From Actinomycetes bacterium (lineage in GTDB: Bacteria; Actinomycetota; Actinomycetes; Streptosporangiales; Streptosporangiaceae), in contig JAOPYO010000471.1 of assembly GCA_025964575.1 (NCBI GenBank), forward strand, positions 1-64,000: a stretch of 64,000 nt of DNA, in the 5' to 3' direction. Both the position numbers and the translations under genes were made by a program. The first letter of the stretch is position 1; each line of letters begins with the position of its first letter. A model generated the notes under the pieces. That model was not told the origin of the DNA. It made no database searches and saw nothing but the letters and a program-made list of their open reading frames with translations. This document shows positions 1 to 8,122 of this stretch, one piece after another.

Positions 1-417
1 GGCCCGCGGGGTCCAGTAGTCGGCGAACACCGGCTCGGTGGCCACCTGGAACAGGTGCTTGAGGGACTTCTCCCGCCAGGCCTCCTCGAGGGCGTATGAC
101 GGGAAGCCCCAGATGTTGTCCGGCCGGGACGAGGAGTCCGATCGGATCCGCTCGGGCTTGGGGATCTGCGACACCCTGGTGAGATATTGATAGGTATCCC
201 AGGGCTTGTCGATGTTCGACAGCACCCGTATGTGGTTCATCGGGACGCCGTAGATCCGGAGGTAGTCGACGGTCACGAATGAGCCGATCCCACCGCCAAC
301 CGTGACGAATGGGACATCGTTGATCGGTATGCCCGCCGCGGCGACCATCTCGTCGGTCCACACGGACGTGCTGAGTAGCTGGGGGGTGAGGTCACCGCGC
401 ACAACGGGTCTGGCCAA
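1..417 (-). CDS. Rossmann-type oxidoreductase, N-terminal part (runs off window)
   Basis: The frame is open for 139 codons from a TTG at 417 to the window edge and reads as real protein. A glycine-rich segment, VTVGGGIGSF, near residues 40-49 looks like the first beta-alpha turn of an FAD- or NAD(P)-binding Rossmann fold. It is followed by VDYLRIYGVP, then a region rich in Arg, Ser and aromatic residues (RIRSDSSSRPDN). AGGGA lies about nine bases upstream of the TTG. GTG codons a few residues further in are alternative starts. The C-terminal part lies outside the window, so substrate and reaction cannot be assigned. It may be a flavoprotein or pyridine-nucleotide oxidoreductase; I recognise the fold signal, not the subfamily. 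Confidence 0.6.
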   Translation of the reverse strand, partial: MARPVVRGDLTPQLLSTSVWTDEMVAAAGIPINDVPFVTVGGGIGSFVTVDYLRIYGVPMNHIRVLSNIDKPWDTYQYLTRVSQIPKPERIRSDSSSRPDNIWGFPSYALEEAWREKSLKHLFQVATEPVFADYWTPRA

Positions 418-455
418 AGCGATTGTTCCCTTATTTCGTAGCTGGCACCTATCGC

Positions 456-470
456 GTTCGATGCTCGAAC
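456..470. promoter_or_regulatory. Perfect inverted repeat, candidate operator upstream of the leftward oxidoreductase gene
   Basis: GTTCGA-TGC-TCGAAC is a perfect 6-bp inverted repeat with a 3-bp centre. It lies 39 bp upstream of the probable start of the leftward gene at 417 and downstream of the PH-domain gene that ends at 557. The position suits a repressor site, but no dedicated regulator is adjacent. Confidence 0.3.
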
Positions 471-556
471 CGTAGATCGGGTTTGCCCACGAAAGCGATA
501 CGTCAGTCAGAACTCCGGACCTGTGACCTAAAGGATCAGGACTTCCGGGACCGGTG

Positions 557-1075
557 TCAGTCCGGAGAACCGTCGACAGCGGGGAAGACGAGCGAGGAGA
601 CCTCGAGGTAGAGCTGCTCCGGGTACGGCATGTACTTGACGTTGCGCATGGCCTGGTCCTGGCCCGCCGACTCCATCACGAACTCGCCATAGCCGAGCAT
701 CCGGCCCAGCGCCGACCGCTCCAGCGCGATGTCGGTCACCTTGCCCAGGGGGATCATGGCCACCCGCCTGTTGAGCACGCCGGTGATGAGCATGACCCGG
801 TGCTCGGTGACGAGGAAGTACTCGATCGACCAGGCGAAGACCTTCCACATCAGCCGGGCCAGCAGGCCGAGCCACAGCCACCAGATGAGGGTGAGGCCCG
901 TCGCCGTACTGACATAGCCGCAGGCGAACAGGCCGGCGACGACCTCCACGACGGGTCGCAGGAGTACGGCCGGGTGCCGCCGCACAGCGATCGTCTGGCC
1001 CTCGTGCGGCATGAGGTACCTGTCGACGGTCCGTGTGCCCGAGTCGCGGAAGACCACATAATCGTTGAGGTTCAT
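557..1075 (-). CDS. Bacterial PH-domain (YdbS/bPH2-like) membrane protein
   Basis: A 172-residue protein with two close hydrophobic segments at about residues 40-80 (VVEVVAGLFACGYVS and LIWWLWLGLLARLMWKVF). Then comes the pattern typical of bacterial PH domains: FLVTEHRVMLITGVLNRRVAMIPLGKVTDIALERS. This is known as the bPH2/YdbS-like fold, membrane-anchored and of unknown biochemical role, often annotated only as PH domain-containing. It starts at ATG 1075. It points the same way as the oxidoreductase gene to its left, but a gap of about 140 bp with its own inverted repeat argues for separate transcription. Family call fairly secure, function unknown. Confidence 0.75.
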   Translation of the reverse strand: MNLNDYVVFRDSGTRTVDRYLMPHEGQTIAVRRHPAVLLRPVVEVVAGLFACGYVSTATGLTLIWWLWLGLLARLMWKVFAWSIEYFLVTEHRVMLITGVLNRRVAMIPLGKVTDIALERSALGRMLGYGEFVMESAGQDQAMRNVKYMPYPEQLYLEVSSLVFPAVDGSPD

Positions 1076-1259
1076 GAGGTCAGTGGGTCCGGAGCGAAGT
1101 CAATGCAACCGCCTTGTCGTGGCGCTGGAAACCAAGATCCAGTCGCCTTAACGGTAACCCACGCCGGCCTAACTGCCGAGCAATAAGTGACGTACCTTCC
1201 GAACGAAGTCCTGGCCGTCATGTATGGACGTAACTGTGATTACAACCCGGCCCTTACTG

Positions 1260-2288
1260 TCATCGAGGCCGGGGTGGCATCGGACTCGCGGTCGAACCTC
1301 GCACGGTGAGGTGGCAGGGAAGCAGGAGGCGTTTGGCGGATCCGCCGGGCTCGTTGATGCAGTCGAGGAGCAGTTTCGCCGCCTCGGCGCCGATGTCCTC
1401 CTGGGGAAGGTGAACGGTGGTCAGCGGAGGGTCGAGCCGGGCGAGCATCGGCAGGTCGTTGAACCCGATCACCGAGACATCGGCCGGGCAGTTCAGTCCC
1501 ACCTCGGCCATGGCGTCCAGGCAGCCGAGTGCGATCAGGTCGTTTCCGGCCATGATCGCGGTCGGCGGGACCGGCGCGGCCAGCATGCCACGGGCCGCCT
1601 GCAGGCCCGCGGCTTCGTTGTAGGCGTCGGCGAAGGCGATCGGGCAGTCCGCGGCGGCCAGCTCGAAGCGCTGTATCGCGTCGAGGAAGGCACGGTAGCG
1701 GCCGAAGCCGGTGGACAGATCCTGCGGCCCCGCCAGGTGCCCGATCCGCCGATGGCCCAGCGACACCAGATGCTCGACGGCGGAACTGATCCCGGCCACT
1801 TCGTCCCCGGCGACCGCCGGCACGAGTGCGGCGTCGGTGAGCCGGTTGACCAGCACCATGGGAACGCCGTCGGCGACCGCCTTCTCCACCACCGGATGCT
1901 CCCGGCGGGCCGTGGCGATGATGAAGCCGTCCGCGTGCCGGGCTCGCAACATCGCCAACAGGCGTTCCTCGGCGGCGGGGTCGTTGTCGGTGTCGACGAT
2001 GAGGGTGGCATAGCCGGCCTTCGCCAGTAACTTCTCGACGCCCCGCACGATCGGCGGGAAGAGGGGATTGGCCAGATCGGGCAGCACGACGCCGACGGCG
2101 TACGAGCGGCGGGTGCGCAGGCCGCGCGCGAACGTGTTGGGCTGGTAGCCGAGACGCTCGGCGGCGGCCAGCACCCGCCGGACGGTCCCCGGCGCGACCC
2201 GATCACGTGTCGCCTCGTTGAGCGCCTTGCTGGCGGTGCCGGGATGGACCTCAGCGGCGCGGGCCACATCGCGCAGGGTCACTGTCAC
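1260..2288 (-). CDS. LacI-family transcriptional repressor
   Basis: A 342-residue protein with an N-terminal LacI helix-turn-helix (TLRDVARAAEVHPGTASKALN, about residues 4-24) and hinge (RLGYQPNTFARGLRTRRS). A periplasmic-binding-protein-like effector domain follows (VGVVLPDLANPLFPPIVRGVE; HLVSLGHRRIGHLAGP; VIGFNDLPMLARLDPPLTTV). The start is GTG 2288. The gene is divergent from the transporter and catabolic operon that begins at 2499. The 210 bp between them hold three copies of CAATCG(A/T)TTG, the even-length palindrome with central CG favoured by this family. It most likely represses that operon and perhaps itself, with a pathway metabolite as inducer. The HTH reads HPGTASKAL rather than the commoner VSxxTVSRVL, still within family range. 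Confidence 0.92.
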   Translation of the reverse strand: MTVTLRDVARAAEVHPGTASKALNEATRDRVAPGTVRRVLAAAERLGYQPNTFARGLRTRRSYAVGVVLPDLANPLFPPIVRGVEKLLAKAGYATLIVDTDNDPAAEERLLAMLRARHADGFIIATARREHPVVEKAVADGVPMVLVNRLTDAALVPAVAGDEVAGISSAVEHLVSLGHRRIGHLAGPQDLSTGFGRYRAFLDAIQRFELAAADCPIAFADAYNEAAGLQAARGMLAAPVPPTAIMAGNDLIALGCLDAMAEVGLNCPADVSVIGFNDLPMLARLDPPLTTVHLPQEDIGAEAAKLLLDCINEPGGSAKRLLLPCHLTVRGSTASPMPPRPR

Positions 2289-2327
2289 AGGACGAGATCA
2301 TAGGCGACCGACCGCGAATATTGCCAG

Positions 2328-2337
2328 CAATCGTTTG
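2328..2337. promoter_or_regulatory. LacI-type operator-like half (CAATCGTTTG)
   Basis: CAATCGTTTG lies 39 bp upstream of the repressor gene start and about 25 bp upstream of the operon's -35 box. It differs by one base from the perfect palindrome at 2396-2405. An identical copy lies at 2510-2519, inside the first codons of the binding-protein gene. Candidate autoregulatory or looping operator. Confidence 0.45.
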
Positions 2338-2361
2338 TTGTAATCAAGGTTCAGTGAGGCA

Positions 2362-2390
2362 TTGACATGCTGGTAGTGAGGGCTTAGTTT
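2362..2390 (+). promoter_or_regulatory. Promoter of the ABC importer/catabolic operon
   Basis: A perfect -35 hexamer, TTGACA (2362-2367), is separated by exactly 17 bp from TAGTTT (2385-2390), which fits the actinobacterial -10 consensus TAnnnT. The predicted start of transcription is near 2396-2399, leaving a leader of about 100 nt before the GTG at 2499. No other gene lies between. Confidence 0.65.
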
Positions 2391-2395
2391 CGCCG

Positions 2396-2405
2396 CAATC
2401 GATTG
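2396..2405. promoter_or_regulatory. Palindromic operator CAATCGATTG at the transcription start
   Basis: CAATC/GATTG is a perfect 10-bp palindrome with the central CG typical of LacI-family sites. It begins six bases after the -10 box, so a bound repressor would block initiation directly. It is the best of three related copies in the divergent region; the others are at 2328-2337 and 2510-2519. Confidence 0.6.
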
Positions 2406-2498
2406 TCGTCATTGCGGCAAACGCCACCCCCAGGACGTCGTTCACTTCCGGCGAGGTCCCCTGACTCCCACCCCTTGCCATCCGAGAGGAAGAACACG

Positions 2499-3758
2499 GT
2501 GGACGGAAGCAATCGTTTGTTTCATCGGGGAACATCTCACCGGCGCGGAGCGAGGCTCTCCGCCCTGGCCTGCGCGGCCGTGCTGCTCGCAGCCGGCTGC
2601 GGTGGGTCGCACGGTTCCGGTGGGGGCGCGTCCAAGACGCTCACGATCGGCATCTCGCTGTCCCTCACGGGGGACTTCGCGGATCCCGGCAAGGCCGCGA
2701 AGCGCGGCTACGAACTCTGGGCGGATCACGTCAACGCCCAGGGCGGTCTGCTCGGGCGCACCGTGCGGGTCAAGATCGTCGATGACCTGTCCAGCCCCAG
2801 CCAGGTGGTGACCAACTACACCAACCTGATCACCCGCGACCATGTCGATCTGGTGTTCGGCCCGTTCTCCAGCCTGCTGACCGCGCCGGCCGCGCGGGTC
2901 GCCAAGCGGTTCGGTTACTCCTTCCTCGAGCCGGCGGGTGGTGGCCCGAAGGTGTTCGCCGAACATCTGAACAACCTGTTCTTCGTGCAGCCCGCGCCGG
3001 TGGTCGCCTCGGGCGAGGTGTTCGCCGACTACATCCTCTCCCTGCCGGCAGGGCAGCGGCCGCAGACCGCGGCCTACCCCTCGCTCGACGACCCGTTCTC
3101 CTCGCCGATCGCCGATACCATCCGCGCCCGGTTCGAGGCCGCCGGGATCAAGACCGTCTACAAGGGCATCTACCCGGCCGAGGCCCCCGACCTGACGCCG
3201 GTGATGGCCAAGGCCGCAGCCGCCAAGCCCGATGTCATCGTCTCGGGCACCCAGTCAACCGACGCCTACCAGCAGGTCAAGGCGCTCGTCCAGCTCAAGT
3301 ACAGCCCCAAGTTCATGTTCATGTCGAACGGTGCCAACTCGCCCGTGGAGTTCCCGGACAAGGTCGGCGCGAAGAACACCACCGGCATCTTGTCGGCCGG
3401 TGACTGGTTCGCCGGATCCACCGAGCAGGGGAGCGCGCAGTTCACCAGTGAGTACCTGAAGAAGTACGGGGGCACGGCAGCTCAGATCGACACCACCTCG
3501 GCTGAGGCTTATGGGTGCGGTCAGCTGCTCGAGGCGGTCGCGGCCAAGACCGGCAAGGTCGACAACGCCACGATCATCTCCACGCTGCACTCGGGCAGCT
3601 GGCCGACGCTGCTCGGCACGCTGTCCTGGAACGCCGACGGCGCTCCCAAGGGCACCTTCCATCTGGTGCAGTGGATCGACGGCCGGCTGGTCCCGGTGTT
3701 CCCCGCGACATCCGCGCAGCACGCACCACTGCCTTCCAAGCCCGCCTGGAACGGCTGA
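2499..3758 (+). CDS. Branched-chain amino acid-type ABC transporter substrate-binding lipoprotein
   Basis: A 419-residue lipoprotein that would capture the substrate outside the membrane. The start is GTG 2499, preceded at eight to nine bases by AGAGGA; an in-frame ATG at 2403 lacks such a site. The signal peptide has a basic N region (HRRGAR), a hydrophobic stretch (LSALACAAVLLAAGC) and the lipobox LAAGC, with the lipidated Cys near residue 36. The mature part is a type I periplasmic-binding fold of the LivJ/amide-binding class: TIGISLSLTGDFADPGKAAKRGYEL at the start, then LLGRTVRVKIVDD and FGPFSSLLTAPAA. It is the first gene of the operon and overlaps a copy of the putative LacI site (2510-2519). 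The substrate is unknown; relatives bind amino acids, amides, aromatic acids and other small organic acids. Confidence 0.9.
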   Translation: MDGSNRLFHRGTSHRRGARLSALACAAVLLAAGCGGSHGSGGGASKTLTIGISLSLTGDFADPGKAAKRGYELWADHVNAQGGLLGRTVRVKIVDDLSSPSQVVTNYTNLITRDHVDLVFGPFSSLLTAPAARVAKRFGYSFLEPAGGGPKVFAEHLNNLFFVQPAPVVASGEVFADYILSLPAGQRPQTAAYPSLDDPFSSPIADTIRARFEAAGIKTVYKGIYPAEAPDLTPVMAKAAAAKPDVIVSGTQSTDAYQQVKALVQLKYSPKFMFMSNGANSPVEFPDKVGAKNTTGILSAGDWFAGSTEQGSAQFTSEYLKKYGGTAAQIDTTSAEAYGCGQLLEAVAAKTGKVDNATIISTLHSGSWPTLLGTLSWNADGAPKGTFHLVQWIDGRLVPVFPATSAQHAPLPSKPAWNG

Positions 3759-3770
3759 GAGGCCCGGCGC

Positions 3771-4649
3771 ATGCATACGATCATCCAGGGCGTCCTGATC
3801 GGCATTCTCACCGGCGGCGTCTACGCGCTGATGGCGAGCGGCCAGACGCTCATCTTCGGAATCATGAAAGTGGTGAACCTGGCGCAGGGCGCCATGGTCA
3901 TCCTGTCCGCCTACCTGACCTACACCCTGTTCACATCGGTGGGGATCGACCCGTTCCTCGCGGTGCTCATCACCACCCCGGCGATGTTCTGTCTGGGCGT
4001 CGCGGTGCAGTGGCTCTTCCTGCGGCAACTGCGGAGTGAAGACGCCGCGGAGTTGTCGCTACTGGTGACGTTCGCGATCGCGCTGGGCGTCGAGGGCGTG
4101 CTGTCGGTGGCGTACAGCACCAGTTACCAGAGCGTCAACGCCTCCTACGCCAACGCCTCGTTCACCGTCGCGGGCTATCAGATCGGCGCCGTACGGCTGT
4201 ACGCGTTCCTGCTGTCGGTCGCCGTACTCGGGCTGCTGTATCTGCTGTTGCACCGCACCCGGTTCGGCCGGGCGGTGCGGGCCACCGTGCAGAACCCCGA
4301 GGCGGCCCGGCTGCTCGGAGTCGAGCCCACCCGGATCAGGGCGCTCGGCTTCGGACTGGGGACCGCCACCGCGGCTGCCGCCGGATCGGTGTTCGGGCTG
4401 ATCTACCCCTTCAACGCGGGCAGCCACTACGACCTGATCTCCCAGCTGCTGTCGGTCGTCGTCCTCGGCGGCCTGGGCAGCCTGGGCGGCGCGGTCGTCG
4501 CAGGCATGATCATCGGCGTTGCGTCGTCGGTCGTCGCCGTGACCTGGTCGCCGACGTGGAGCCAGTTCACCTTCTTCGTCGTATTGCTGGTCGTCCTGCT
4601 GGTACGGCCGCGCGGCCTGTTCGGCACCACGCTGCGGGGTGCGCTGTGA
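3771..4649 (+). CDS. ABC transporter permease, LivH type
   Basis: A 292-residue integral membrane protein, one half of the importer channel. It has about eight hydrophobic helices and the LivH hallmark near the N-terminus (GVLIGILTGGVYALMASGQTLIFG followed by KVVNLAQGAMVILSAYL). The loop with the conserved TRFGRAVRATVQNPEAARLLGVEPTRI segment contacts the ATPases in this family. A C-terminal glycine-rich segment reads VVVLGGLGSLGGAVVAGMIIG. It starts 12 bases after the binding-protein stop and its own stop overlaps the next start (GTGA), so the genes are translationally coupled. Confidence 0.93.
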   Translation: MHTIIQGVLIGILTGGVYALMASGQTLIFGIMKVVNLAQGAMVILSAYLTYTLFTSVGIDPFLAVLITTPAMFCLGVAVQWLFLRQLRSEDAAELSLLVTFAIALGVEGVLSVAYSTSYQSVNASYANASFTVAGYQIGAVRLYAFLLSVAVLGLLYLLLHRTRFGRAVRATVQNPEAARLLGVEPTRIRALGFGLGTATAAAAGSVFGLIYPFNAGSHYDLISQLLSVVVLGGLGSLGGAVVAGMIIGVASSVVAVTWSPTWSQFTFFVVLLVVLLVRPRGLFGTTLRGAL

Positions 4650-5704
4650 CCCGCGGTGGGCTGTCCCGGGCCGGCGGATTCCTCGTCGTCCTCGCGGTGC
4701 TGCCGCTGGCGATGCCCCAGCACTGGGTGGTCAGCATGCTGGTGTTCACGGTCATGTACGCGGCGCTGGCCTCGTCATGGAACCTGATCGGAGGCTACGC
4801 GGGCTATCCCTCGCTGGGCCACGCGGCGTTCTTCGGGTTCGGCGCCTACACCGTGGCATTGGTCTATCCGAGCAGCCACACCCTGTCCAACGGGCTGCTG
4901 CCGTTCGCGATCCTGCCCGTGGTCGCCGTGGCGGCCGCGTTGATCGGCCTGCCGATCGGTGCGATCGCGATGCGTACCAGGGCCGACGTGTTCGCCATCG
5001 TCACCATCACGCTGCTGTTCGTCGCGCAGACCCTGGCGTTCAACCTGCGGAGTCTCACCGGCGGCGCCCAGGGGGCCGGCGTGGCGATCCCGCCCTTCGA
5101 CGTCGGGACCTTCGAGCGTCCCTTCTACTACGCCATGTGCGTCCTGCTGCTGGTGGCGATGGGCGCGAGCTGGTATTCGCGGAATTCGAAGATCGGCCTG
5201 TCGCTGGCGGCGGTCCGCGCGGACGAGGACAAGGCGCGCGGCATCGGCGTACACGTCGCCGGAGTCAAGCTGCTGGCGTTCTCGGTGAGCGTCGGGATCA
5301 CGGCGATGGTCGGCGCGGTGTGGGCGTACTACGTCAACTTCGTCTACCCGCAGTTCGCCTTCGACCCGTTGATCACCATCGGCATGGTCCTGATGGCCTT
5401 CCTGGGCGGGCGCGGCACCCTGTGGGGGCCGGTCGTCGGTGCGGTCATCCTGGTGCCCGCGCAGCAGTACCTCGCCTACGAGCTCGGTGGCAGCCGGCTC
5501 TACCTGGTCGCCTACGCCCTGGTGTTCCTGCTGATCATGCGGTTCATGCCGCGGGGCGTCCTGCCCACCATCAGCGACATCCGGCGCCGCAGGCGGCTGA
5601 CCGCCGCCGCGGACAACGACCCGCCGGTGCGCCGCCTGGCGGGCGGCGGGCTTGGTCTGGCCGCTGCCGGCCGTACTGACAGGCAAGGAGGTACCGGAGC
5701 ATGA
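4646..5704 (+). CDS. ABC transporter permease, LivM type
   Basis: A 352-residue second permease subunit. It starts at GTG 4646, overlapping the livH-type stop by four bases; an upstream in-frame ATG at 4556 lies deep within the preceding gene and is rejected. LivM features are SWNLIGGYAGYPSLGHAAFFGFGAY near residue 45, RTRADVFAIVTIT, the ATPase-contact loop (SLAAVRADEDKARGIGVHVAGVKLLAF) and MAFLGGRGTLWGPVVGA. Its tail is extended by about 35 residues rich in Arg, Gly and Ala after the last helix. The stop overlaps the next gene (ATGA). Confidence 0.92.
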   Translation: MTRGGLSRAGGFLVVLAVLPLAMPQHWVVSMLVFTVMYAALASSWNLIGGYAGYPSLGHAAFFGFGAYTVALVYPSSHTLSNGLLPFAILPVVAVAAALIGLPIGAIAMRTRADVFAIVTITLLFVAQTLAFNLRSLTGGAQGAGVAIPPFDVGTFERPFYYAMCVLLLVAMGASWYSRNSKIGLSLAAVRADEDKARGIGVHVAGVKLLAFSVSVGITAMVGAVWAYYVNFVYPQFAFDPLITIGMVLMAFLGGRGTLWGPVVGAVILVPAQQYLAYELGGSRLYLVAYALVFLLIMRFMPRGVLPTISDIRRRRRLTAAADNDPPVRRLAGGGLGLAAAGRTDRQGGTGA

Positions 5705-6432
5705 GCGCCTTGCTCGAGGTCCAGAACCTCACCAAAACGTTCGGCGGAGTCAGTGCGGTGGACGGCTGCTCGTTCACCGTCGGTGAGGGCACCGTCACCG
5801 CTCTGATCGGACCCAATGGGTCCGGCAAGACCACCGTGTTCAACCTGGTCACCGGCTATCTGCCCGCCGATTCCGGCACCGTCGGTTTCAGCGGGCGGGA
5901 GGTCACGGGCATGAGCCCGATCCGGCTCTACCAGCGGGGCCTGTCCCGCACCTTCCAGCAGGCCAGGGTCTTCCCGGAGCTGACGGTGCAGGAGAACCTC
6001 GTCGTGGCCGGCGGCTGGAGCTTCCGCGAGCTGTTCGGGCGGCGGGTGTCCCGGGCCGACCGGATCCGCGCAGGAGAGCTGCTGGAGGAATTCCGTCTGG
6101 ATCGGGTGGCCGACCTGACCGCCGCGGAGCTGTCCTGGGGTCAGCGCAAGCTGCTGGAGTTCGCCGCGCTGCTGATGAGCGACCCGCGTCTGGTACTGCT
6201 CGATGAGCCGACCGCGGGGGTCAACCCGGTGTTGATCGACACCATGGAGTCCCACATCCGGGCACGTCACGCCGGAGGGACGACCTTCCTGGTGGTCGAA
6301 CACGACATGAGTTTCGTGATGCGCCTGTGCGATCCGGTGATCGTGCTCGACCGGGGTTCCCCCATCGCCACGGGTACTCCGGAGCAGGTGCAGTCCGACC
6401 CGCGGGTCCTCGACGCCTACCTAGGAGAGTGA
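5701..6432 (+). CDS. ABC transporter ATP-binding protein, LivG type
   Basis: A 243-residue cytoplasmic ATPase that powers the importer. Walker A is GPNGSGKT (about residues 37-44), the Q-loop region is SRTFQQARVFPELTVQENL, the degenerate LivG signature is LSWGQRKLLEFAALL, Walker B is RLVLLDEPTAGVNP and the switch histidine is in FLVVEHDMSFVM. The C-terminus (GSPIATGTPEQVQSDPRVLDAYLGE) is characteristic of LivG. The start ATG overlaps the permease stop and is preceded by AAGGAGGT, a near-perfect ribosome-binding site, about six bases upstream. Confidence 0.95.
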   Translation: MSALLEVQNLTKTFGGVSAVDGCSFTVGEGTVTALIGPNGSGKTTVFNLVTGYLPADSGTVGFSGREVTGMSPIRLYQRGLSRTFQQARVFPELTVQENLVVAGGWSFRELFGRRVSRADRIRAGELLEEFRLDRVADLTAAELSWGQRKLLEFAALLMSDPRLVLLDEPTAGVNPVLIDTMESHIRARHAGGTTFLVVEHDMSFVMRLCDPVIVLDRGSPIATGTPEQVQSDPRVLDAYLGE

Positions 6433-6437
6433 GAACG

Positions 6438-7193
6438 ATGACGATCCTGCTGTCCTTGGACGGTGTCGTCGCAGGCTACGGGGCCGGGGACATCCTCAAG
6501 GGCGTCACCCTCGAGGTGCCCGGCGAAGGCGTCACCTGCTTGATCGGGCCCAATGGAGCGGGCAAGTCGACCGTGCTGAAGGCGGTCAGCGGCCTGCTCC
6601 GGCCGAAGTCCGGCAGGGTGCTCTTCTGCGGCGACGACGTCACCGCGCTCGGCCCCCGGCCCAAGCTGCTGCGCGGCATCGTGCACGTGCCGCAGGACCG
6701 CAGCCTGTTCCCGGCAATGACGGTGTGGGACAACCTGCTGATGGCCGGTTACCTGCGCCGGAACGACAGAACGTTGAAGAGCCGCATCGACGACGCCGCC
6801 GAGCTGTTCCCGATCGTCGCGCAGCGGCGCACCGCGCATGCCGGGTCGCTGTCGGGCGGCGAGCAGAAACAGGTCGAGCTGGCCCGCACCCTGTTGTTCG
6901 ACCCGCAGCTGATCCTGCTCGACGAGCCGTCCATCGGGCTGGACCCCAAGTCCCGTCACCTGGTGTTCGAAGCGATCGGGCAGCTGGCCGCCAGCGGCCG
7001 CACCGTACTGCTGGTCGAGCAGAACGCCCGGTCCGGCCTTGCCGCCGCGCAGTTCGGAGCGGTTCTGGAGGCCGGGGTGGTCGCGCTCACCGGCACCGGC
7101 CAGGACCTGCTCTCCGACCCTGAGGTGGCCCGGCTCTACCTGGGCGCCTCATCGCGGTCCACCACCACTCTGACGACCCAGGAGAGAATCTGA
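6438..7193 (+). CDS. ABC transporter ATP-binding protein, LivF type
   Basis: A 251-residue second ATPase. It starts at ATG 6438, five bases after the previous stop, with GGAGA upstream. Walker A is GPNGAGKS, the signature is LSGGEQKQVELARTLL, Walker B is QLILLDEPSIGLDP, and the H-loop reads VLLVEQNARSGLAAA; LivF proteins have Glu-Gln-Asn rather than Glu-His-Asp, as here. With the LivG, LivH, LivM and binding-protein genes it completes a five-component importer. Its stop overlaps the next start (TGATG), so the metabolic genes are coupled to the transporter genes. Confidence 0.95.
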   Translation: MTILLSLDGVVAGYGAGDILKGVTLEVPGEGVTCLIGPNGAGKSTVLKAVSGLLRPKSGRVLFCGDDVTALGPRPKLLRGIVHVPQDRSLFPAMTVWDNLLMAGYLRRNDRTLKSRIDDAAELFPIVAQRRTAHAGSLSGGEQKQVELARTLLFDPQLILLDEPSIGLDPKSRHLVFEAIGQLAASGRTVLLVEQNARSGLAAAQFGAVLEAGVVALTGTGQDLLSDPEVARLYLGASSRSTTTLTTQERI

Positions 7194-8122
7194 TGAGCAC
7201 GCATCCCACGATCGGCTGGATCGGTACCGGCCGGATGGGCTACGCGATGGCCGCCCGGCTGCTGCAGGCCGGTCACGCCGTCACCGTCTACAACCGTACG
7301 AAGGCCAAGGCCGAGCCACTCGCCGAGTACGGCGCCGTGATCGTGGACAGCCCCGCCGAGCTCGCCGACCGCGACATCGTCTTCACCATGGTCTCCGCGT
7401 CGGCGGACTTCGTCCAGGTCACCACGGGTGAGGGCGGTGTGCTCCAGCAGGGGCGGGCGCCGCGCATCCTGGTGGACTGCTCCACGGTGTCGGCCGACGC
7501 GTCGGCGGAGGTCCGCGCCGGGGCGGTCAAGGTCGGCACCAGCCTGCTGGTGGCGCCCGTCTCCGGCAACGCCAAGGTCGTCAAGGCGGGCAAGCTCTCT
7601 CTCGTCGCCTCCGGCCCACGGGAGTCCTTCGACGAGGTCCGTGAGCTGCTGGAGATCGTCGCCAGAGCCGTCACCTACGCCGGCGAGGGCGAGGTGGCCC
7701 GCCTGGTCAAACTCGCCCACAACATCTTCCTCGGCGTGGTCACCCAGTCGCTGGCGGAGATCACCGTGCTGGCAGAGAAGGGCGGGGTGCCGCGTGCGGC
7801 GTTCCTGGAGTTCCTCAACGACTCGGTCATGGGGTCGGTGTTCACCCGCTACAAGACACCCGCCTTCGTCAATCTCGACCTCACGCCGACCTTCACGCCC
7901 GTCCTGCTGCGTAAGGACTTCGACCTGGGTCTGGCCGCCGCCCGCGAGCTCGAGGTGCCGATGCCGGTCGCATCACTGACCCACCAGATCGTTCAGCAGG
8001 CGATCGGCCGCGGGCACCGTGACACCGACTTCGCGGCACTTCTGCTGGAGACCGCGGCGGCGGCCGGGCTGGAGCTCCAGTCCGAGGACGTGCCGGTCTC
8101 AGACGGGCTGGGGGCGCAGTGA
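7193..8122 (+). CDS. NAD(P)-dependent beta-hydroxyacid dehydrogenase, 3-hydroxyisobutyrate dehydrogenase-like
   Basis: A 309-residue member of the 6-phosphogluconate/3-hydroxyisobutyrate dehydrogenase superfamily, which oxidises a beta-hydroxy acid to a semialdehyde or reduces the reverse. The dinucleotide motif is GWIGTGRMGYAMAARLL at residues 8-24. VYNRTKAKAEPL follows, where an Asn-Arg-Thr after the second strand suggests NADP preference. The catalytic segment is VARLVKLAHNIFLG, with the family Lys and Asn. The substrate loop (DCSTVSADAS) and VAPVSGNAKVVKAGKLS depart from the usual STxxP and SGGxxGAxxGTL, so the substrate is probably not plain 3-hydroxyisobutyrate. Beside an aldehyde dehydrogenase, a semialdehyde intermediate is plausible (inference). 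Confidence 0.85.
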   Translation: MSTHPTIGWIGTGRMGYAMAARLLQAGHAVTVYNRTKAKAEPLAEYGAVIVDSPAELADRDIVFTMVSASADFVQVTTGEGGVLQQGRAPRILVDCSTVSADASAEVRAGAVKVGTSLLVAPVSGNAKVVKAGKLSLVASGPRESFDEVRELLEIVARAVTYAGEGEVARLVKLAHNIFLGVVTQSLAEITVLAEKGGVPRAAFLEFLNDSVMGSVFTRYKTPAFVNLDLTPTFTPVLLRKDFDLGLAAARELEVPMPVASLTHQIVQQAIGRGHRDTDFAALLLETAAAAGLELQSEDVPVSDGLGAQ

